Assembly: GCA_035328465.1 (NCBI GenBank) | Contig: DAOLIQ010000015.1 | Span: 1-51,865 of the forward strand | DNA length: 51,865 bases | Reading direction: 5' to 3' | Source: JADJEI01 sp035328465 | GTDB lineage: Bacteria; Bacteroidota; Ignavibacteria; Ignavibacteriales; Ignavibacteriaceae | Shown here: positions 49,683 through 51,865 of the stretch, one piece after another | How positions within the stretch are numbered: the stretch's first letter is position 1 | How the letters are laid out: each line of letters opens with the position of its first letter | Program-made: the position numbers and the translations under genes | Notes under the pieces: generated by a model | Told to the model about the DNA's origin: nothing | What the model saw: only the letters and a program-made list of their open reading frames with translations | The model's database searches: none

Positions 49683-51865
49683 ATGTTTGGCAGCTTTATT
49701 TCCGCTTTTAAAAAATTACACATTGTAGTTGTACTTCTATTCTTCACACATTCATTTGGACAGGTTGCGTCTCTTGAAGCATCCTTTAGCTTAATTGGAA
49801 TTAATGGTATAAATGTACCTTATCAAAATGGTATGCCCGTACCTTCATTTGAAAAACAAAATCGCACAATTATCAATCTAAAAGGTGAATGGAGGAAACA
49901 AAGATTTACCGCAGATGATAATATTACACTCGCTAAACGTGATGCGGCTGGATATCAAAACCTAATTAATGAAGCCGCCGAAAGATATCTCCCTTCCTAT
50001 GATGACAGCGGCTGGGAAACAAAAATACTTCCCGCTGTCGAAAATGAAATGCATACTTATCCAACTGTGCCGGAATATTATGAGGATGGGGTGTGGTATC
50101 GAAGAGAATTTAACATTGATGCAGCAGATGCAAACAAGTTTATAAAATTAATATTCTATTCAGTCAATTATGTCGCCGATGTCTGGATAAATGGTAATTA
50201 TCTCGGCTATCACGAAGGCGGCTACACTCCTTTCGCTTTTGATGTTTCACCTTTTCTGAATTACGGCAGTTCAAATCTTATTGCAGTTCGCGTTGATAAT
50301 CCGGGATGGGGCAACAGAAATGATATTGTCCCTTACACAGATTGTGATTGGTTCAACTACACGGGAATAATTCATGATGTTTATCTTGAAATTTCTGACC
50401 CTGTATCAGTAATCAGAGCTGATATTGTTCCGCAAAGTATCAACGGTGAAGTACAGACTAATATTGTAATTTCAAATTTCAACAACCTAAATAAAGACGT
50501 TACATTAAATTTAGAAGTTTATGAAGCAGACATAAATGAAAACAACATTAATTCCGAATCAGCTTCCAATATTTTAGGTTCGTTTATTGGTGTTTCGGGT
50601 ATAACTTCAACTTCATTAGTAATTCCTGCGGATTCAATTGAAGTTTGGCAGACTAATATCACTGTCAACAATCCAAAACTCTGGTCAATGAAAGCACCAA
50701 ACCTGTATGTTATGAAAATTTCATTATCAGTCAACAGTGTTGTTGTCGATGAATATTACACTCAGTTTGGTATTAGGAAATTAGCGCTCGATGGAGATAA
50801 AGTTAAACTAAATGATAAAGTTATTTTTCTACCCGGTGTTGCCCGCCACGAAGACCACCCAATGCTTGGCAGAAGCATTCCTATTGACACGATCTATTCT
50901 GATTTACTAAAAGTTAAAAATATTAATTCAGTTTCACTACGAACTGCTCACTATCCAAATCATCTTCAAACATATTTACTCGCTGATAGGATGGGAATTG
51001 CCATTATCGAAGAAATTCCTGTTTGGCAATTTGATAACGCAACTGCCTGGGAAATTCAAAACAACACAAGGCACATTCACGAACAAATGTTCCGTGAGAT
51101 GGTATTTAAGGATTACAACCGCCCTTCGATTTTTCTCTGGAGTACGGTCAATGAGTGTCTTGATGTACCAAATAGAAAAATTTTTATCGAAAGAGTAAAT
51201 CAGGATTTGAAGCAAAATTATCCCGATGGAAGGTACATTGTTCAATCTGCCGCTGCAGATAGACCGGGACCAGAGGATGATTCTCAAAACGTTTGCGACG
51301 CTTTAGGATGGACAATGTATTTTGGAATTTTTTACGGTAACTCCTACTTCGCCGATACATATAATTTTATTAACGATGCTAAATCTTTTTTCCCAAACAA
51401 GCCGATACTTGATACAGAGTTTGGTTTCTGGTCGTCTGAAAATGGATCTACAACACAGGAACAGGTTGATGTTTTCAATTTAACATTTCCGGCATTTCAA
51501 ATACATGCGGCGTTAAGTGCAAATGGTAATATTAATGAAAGCGGCGCGCTTCTCGGTTGCACTTGGTGGTGTATTTTTGATTGGTATTCAAATGGTCATC
51601 CATTTGGATTTCAAAGTATGGGTTTGTACGATATGTTCAGAAGTACCTTAAAACCTGTTGGTAATGTTTTAAAGAGTACCTATCTGCCATATTATCTTAA
51701 TGGAGGAACAACAACGGAAGTATCTGGATCTCAATTCCAATTGCCAACGAAATTTTCACTTGAACAGAATTATCCAAATCCATTTAACCCCTCCACAAAA
51801 ATTCAATATACAATTAGCAGCAGGCAATTTGTAACTCTCAAAATATTCAATTCACTTGGTGAAGA
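49683..51865 (+). CDS. secreted GH2 glycoside hydrolase with T9SS domain (truncated by the window end)
   Basis: An open frame of 727 codons without a stop, cut by the end of the window. After the signal peptide (about 1-26, ending SFGQ) there is a GH2 jelly roll (about 45-240, WYRREFNI, WINGNYLGYHEGGYTPFAFDVS). An Ig-like domain (about 245-365) follows, then a TIM barrel (about 370-690) with LPGVARHEDHP, RTAHYPNH, WSTVNEC carrying the acid/base Glu and LDTEFGFW carrying the nucleophile Glu. A T9SS domain begins with EQNYPNPFNPSTKIQYTI and is cut just after FNSLGEE. GH2 covers beta-galactosidase, beta-mannosidase and beta-glucuronidase; the exact type cannot be settled. It is downstream of the sensor operon with its own enhancer-like pair and weak sigma-54 promoter, so it is probably part of the same regulon. 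Confidence 0.9.
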   Translation, partial: MFGSFISAFKKLHIVVVLLFFTHSFGQVASLEASFSLIGINGINVPYQNGMPVPSFEKQNRTIINLKGEWRKQRFTADDNITLAKRDAAGYQNLINEAAERYLPSYDDSGWETKILPAVENEMHTYPTVPEYYEDGVWYRREFNIDAADANKFIKLIFYSVNYVADVWINGNYLGYHEGGYTPFAFDVSPFLNYGSSNLIAVRVDNPGWGNRNDIVPYTDCDWFNYTGIIHDVYLEISDPVSVIRADIVPQSINGEVQTNIVISNFNNLNKDVTLNLEVYEADINENNINSESASNILGSFIGVSGITSTSLVIPADSIEVWQTNITVNNPKLWSMKAPNLYVMKISLSVNSVVVDEYYTQFGIRKLALDGDKVKLNDKVIFLPGVARHEDHPMLGRSIPIDTIYSDLLKVKNINSVSLRTAHYPNHLQTYLLADRMGIAIIEEIPVWQFDNATAWEIQNNTRHIHEQMFREMVFKDYNRPSIFLWSTVNECLDVPNRKIFIERVNQDLKQNYPDGRYIVQSAAADRPGPEDDSQNVCDALGWTMYFGIFYGNSYFADTYNFINDAKSFFPNKPILDTEFGFWSSENGSTTQEQVDVFNLTFPAFQIHAALSANGNINESGALLGCTWWCIFDWYSNGHPFGFQSMGLYDMFRSTLKPVGNVLKSTYLPYYLNGGTTTEVSGSQFQLPTKFSLEQNYPNPFNPSTKIQYTISSRQFVTLKIFNSLGE

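Overview
The window looks like a low-GC chromosome segment from the Bacteroidota/Chlorobi side of the tree, most likely Ignavibacteria. The main reason is that six complete genes and one truncated gene end in a type IX secretion (T9SS) type A sorting domain of the NYPNPFNP form, followed by a YDVLG-like strand and a terminal K-rich strand, as is usual in that lineage. Other support comes from a PorV/PorQ-type outer membrane protein, a TonB-dependent receptor with a carboxypeptidase-like regulatory domain, and the near absence of Shine-Dalgarno sequences. I saw no tRNA, rRNA, CRISPR array or insertion sequence.

Layout. Positions 1-2000 hold rpiA, a 36-residue membrane peptide gene and a small lipoprotein gene. 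Positions 2018-44949 are almost entirely minus strand and form a large beta-glucan utilisation locus in three transcription blocks. Block 1 (21083 down to 2018) holds an SGLT-type sugar symporter, a secreted CBM protein, a TonB-dependent receptor, a large secreted protein, a PorV-like protein, a Fibrobacter-type circularly permuted GH16 glucanase, a GH3 and a CotH-domain surface protein. Block 2 (26974 down to 21561) holds a LamG surface protein, a LamG-metallophosphoesterase and a CE2-like esterase. Block 3 (44949 down to 27344) holds a FucP/GluP-type sugar permease, a ROK sugar kinase, three GH3s, a GH16 laminarinase-like lipoprotein, a CE1-like esterase, a GH5, a GH63-like and a GH15-like enzyme, and a frameshifted SGNH gene. 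Positions 45224-49521 are plus strand: a membrane-anchored sugar-binding protein, a histidine kinase and an NtrC-type (GAFTGA) response regulator. A secreted GH2 enzyme follows and runs off the window at 51865.

The most interesting observation is regulatory. Four intergenic regions, upstream of the symporter, the LamG gene, the permease and the GH2 gene, each carry two copies of a 15-bp dyad (consensus TTATTAWWWTGATAA) with centres 21-22 bp apart. Each pair lies 81-103 bp upstream of a GG-N10-GC-like sigma-54 promoter. The four distances (81.5, 91.5, 92.5, 102.5) differ by about one helical turn. The window also encodes a sigma-54 activator, so the simplest reading is a self-contained system: periplasmic sugar-binding protein, kinase, NtrC-type regulator, paired enhancers, and all the operons of a glucan locus. 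This is inferred from sequence and has not been tested.

How the genes would work together (inference): T9SS-exported GH16, GH2 and CBM/LamG proteins at the cell surface cut mixed-linkage or beta-1,3-glucan and remove acetyl groups. The TonB receptor imports oligomers, periplasmic or lipid-anchored GH3, GH5, GH15-like and GH63-like enzymes cut them to glucose, and the SGLT-type and GluP-type carriers plus the ROK kinase take glucose into glycolysis.
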